Made by a program: the position numbers and the translations under genes
Shown here: in pieces, positions 62,526 through 64,000 of the stretch
Layout: each line of letters starts with the position of its first letter
Position numbering within the stretch: position 1 is the stretch's first letter
Origin: Flavipsychrobacter sp.
GTDB lineage: Bacteria > Bacteroidota > Bacteroidia > Chitinophagales > Chitinophagaceae
DNA length: 64,000 bases
Direction: 5' to 3'
Assembly (NCBI GenBank): GCA_017849575.1
Contig: JAFIGV010000007.1
Coordinates: 62,001-126,000, forward strand
The notes under the pieces: model-generated
What the model was told of the DNA's origin: nothing
Databases searched by the model: none
The model's input: the letters and a program-made list of their open reading frames with translations, nothing else

Positions 62526-64000
62526 TTAACGAACCAATGTCACATTGCCTTTATAGCTTTCAATGTATCCATCCGGATAGGCCACACGAATCATGTACTG
62601 ATAAACACCCATATCCTGTGGTACACCCTTCCAGCTTCCATCCCAGCCTTTTTTAGGATCGGTGGTGCTGAAGATTTCCTGACCCCAGCGATTGAACACG
62701 CGGAACTCCTGCAACTTCTGGAAGGTGATGTTCGAAATCCGGAACACGTCATTTTTACCATCTCCGTTGGGCGTAAAGGCCGTGGGCACAAAGAGGTTGT
62801 CTCTGTAGTCGATATCGATCTTAACGGAATCAATGTTTCTGCAACCATTTTCAGCAAGCCCCCATACATAATAAGTAGTGGGCTCGGTAGGCGCGGCGTA
62901 GGGGTTAGAAATATTCGGGTTATTCAATGTAGAGACCGGGCTCCAACTGTAGAGGTATCCGCCGGACACTAAGAGCTGCAGACTTTGACCGTACTTGATC
63001 ATGGTATCATGGTTGATGATATTGATGACCGGTAATGGCCTTACCACCGCGTTGACGAACATAGTGTCTGAACATCCGTACTGATCGGTCATGATCGCTG
63101 CATAGCGGGTGTCTGTTTTCGGTGTAGCAATCGGCTCGCTGCAATTGTCGCAGTCAACCGTTTGTGCGGTATTGAGAGACACACCGTTCGGGTCAACCTC
63201 ATACCACCTTATGCTGGTAAAATCTCCGTAACCGATCATTTTAAACGAACCACCGATGCAGAAACTGGTATCTCTTGGGTAGATATCATAGTTGCGTACC
63301 GGCTGAAGAATGTTGATGGTATCCTGCACTTTACAACCGTTTCGTCCCACCGTCTGCACGATATAGGTCATATTGCGATTGATGTAGGCTAATGGATTTT
63401 TGGCGGTAGAATCCGACAGAAAATCTCCCGGAGACCAATTGAATGAAAACGCTGTGGTCGTAGCATGGCAGACGTTAAAACGTATTTGCGGACGCCAGGT
63501 ATAGTAGTTGGTAGTGGTAGGCGTGGCCGGGTTTGCGCAAATATTTGCAGCGGACGAATTGCTGTAACTCAGAACCATCTGGTCGCTGTTGGTAGCCACA
63601 GACATTACCTGTGGAAGTGAAGCGGCGGGTATGGGGTTAGTGTTGCTGTAACAAATTTCAACAATAAGGCCCTTAGTGCTGTCGAGGCTATATGGAGTAT
63701 CGAAGTCAAACTGAGCCCATCCCAACGGAACGCTGAGTGCACCGGGAGCTGAATAAACCAACGTAGTGCCAGACTCCATTCCACCCGTTGCAGACGACAA
63801 AGTTTCCCGATCCGTACACTTTAGTGAGATGCTAAAGTTGTTGTAGGTGATGTTATTAGGAGTACCTACACCGGTGACGTTAAATGCCAGCCCTCGTAGT
63901 GTAGCCGATCTTATTCCATAGGAATGCAAATCCGCTTTGGTCAGCAAAAACTGAACCTTAGATGAGCGATACTGCTGATACGGCGAATAAACATTACTTG
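62526..64000 (-). CDS. gliding-motility-type T9SS type B (CHU_C) protein, N-terminus missing
   Basis: Exported-type protein whose frame is open through the right edge of the window; the N-terminus and signal peptide are outside. About 490 residues are visible. PKD/Ig-like repeats (FSFNWSPGDFLSDSTAKNPL, YLYSWSPVSTLNNPNISNPY) precede the CHU_C domain at the end: LFVPTAFTPNGDGKNDVFRI, RVFNRWGQEIFSTTDP, GWDGSWKGVPQDMGVYQYMI and the final YKGNVTLVR. The upstream part (CTDRETLSSATGGME, LGWAQFDFDTPYSL) looks like a beta-sandwich domain. It differs from the protein at 51581-54205 in the first domain but shares the sorting domain. Confidence 0.88.
   Translation of the reverse strand, partial: SNVYSPYQQYRSSKVQFLLTKADLHSYGIRSATLRGLAFNVTGVGTPNNITYNNFSISLKCTDRETLSSATGGMESGTTLVYSAPGALSVPLGWAQFDFDTPYSLDSTKGLIVEICYSNTNPIPAASLPQVMSVATNSDQMVLSYSNSSAANICANPATPTTTNYYTWRPQIRFNVCHATTTAFSFNWSPGDFLSDSTAKNPLAYINRNMTYIVQTVGRNGCKVQDTINILQPVRNYDIYPRDTSFCIGGSFKMIGYGDFTSIRWYEVDPNGVSLNTAQTVDCDNCSEPIATPKTDTRYAAIMTDQYGCSDTMFVNAVVRPLPVINIINHDTMIKYGQSLQLLVSGGYLYSWSPVSTLNNPNISNPYAAPTEPTTYYVWGLAENGCRNIDSVKIDIDYRDNLFVPTAFTPNGDGKNDVFRISNITFQKLQEFRVFNRWGQEIFSTTDPKKGWDGSWKGVPQDMGVYQYMIRVAYPDGYIESYKGNVTLVR

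Noticed and set aside
1-64000. tRNA, rRNA, tmRNA or riboswitch genes
   Set aside because: Intergenic regions were read for T-arm motifs and known leader shapes; nothing convincing was found, though a covariance-model search was not possible.

Overview
The window is chromosomal DNA of a member of the Bacteroidota, most likely a Chitinophagaceae/Chitinophagales-type organism. The support is: several exported proteins with type IX secretion (T9SS) sorting domains of type A and type B (CHU_C), promoter-like sites of the Bacteroidota form TAnnTTTG, a eukaryotic-type citrate synthase, a Tgt of the form lacking two zinc cysteines, DUF2851, an M43 cytophagalysin-like protease and large rpoB/rpoC genes. 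No tRNA, rRNA, CRISPR array, insertion sequence or prophage was recognised. Most of the window is housekeeping DNA.

Layout. 1-973: end of a PhoD-like phosphatase. 981-11719 (minus strand): dnaX, then a compact operon read from right to left as SdiA-regulated-type lipoprotein, exported metallophosphoesterase fused to an outer-membrane barrel, HD-PycTM membrane protein, ppk1 and a membrane class III nucleotidyl cyclase. This set links polyphosphate metabolism with a putative cyclic-nucleotide signal and a Pycsar-type effector domain, and is the most interesting part of the window. 12003-16410: secreted M43 protease, gmk, and the selenium pair mnmH-selD. 16445-25515: M1 peptidase, NAD(P)-binding oxidoreductase, arylamine N-acetyltransferase, lipA, OsmC, DUF2851, pyrF and a DUF2231-Rieske protein. 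25621-34402: rpoB-rpoC with its own promoter and leader, interrupted between the two genes by a small four-helix-bundle gene bracketed by inverted 7-mer repeat arrays. 34619-39260: two secreted surface proteins. 39516-41961: a small HTH protein, two tandem LuxR-type regulators (the second with a degenerate receiver) and a sigma factor. 42063-49699: rsmG, glycosyltransferase, tgt, an LptF/LptG-type permease, Ku, citrate synthase and a deoxyhypusine-synthase-like protein. 49878-64000: LiaF-like membrane protein, an AT-rich 2H phosphoesterase, two gliding-type (CHU_C) proteins, PIG-L deacetylase, YkuK-like nuclease, PLP lyase, formimidoylglutamase, bacilliredoxin, SRPBCC protein and a small membrane protein.

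The main leads are the cyclase/HD-PycTM/Ppk1 operon, the four-helix-bundle insertion inside rpoBC, a run of nine A residues in dnaX exactly at the gamma/tau boundary, and the rpoB leader hairpin. All family assignments come from reading translated motifs; no database search was run.
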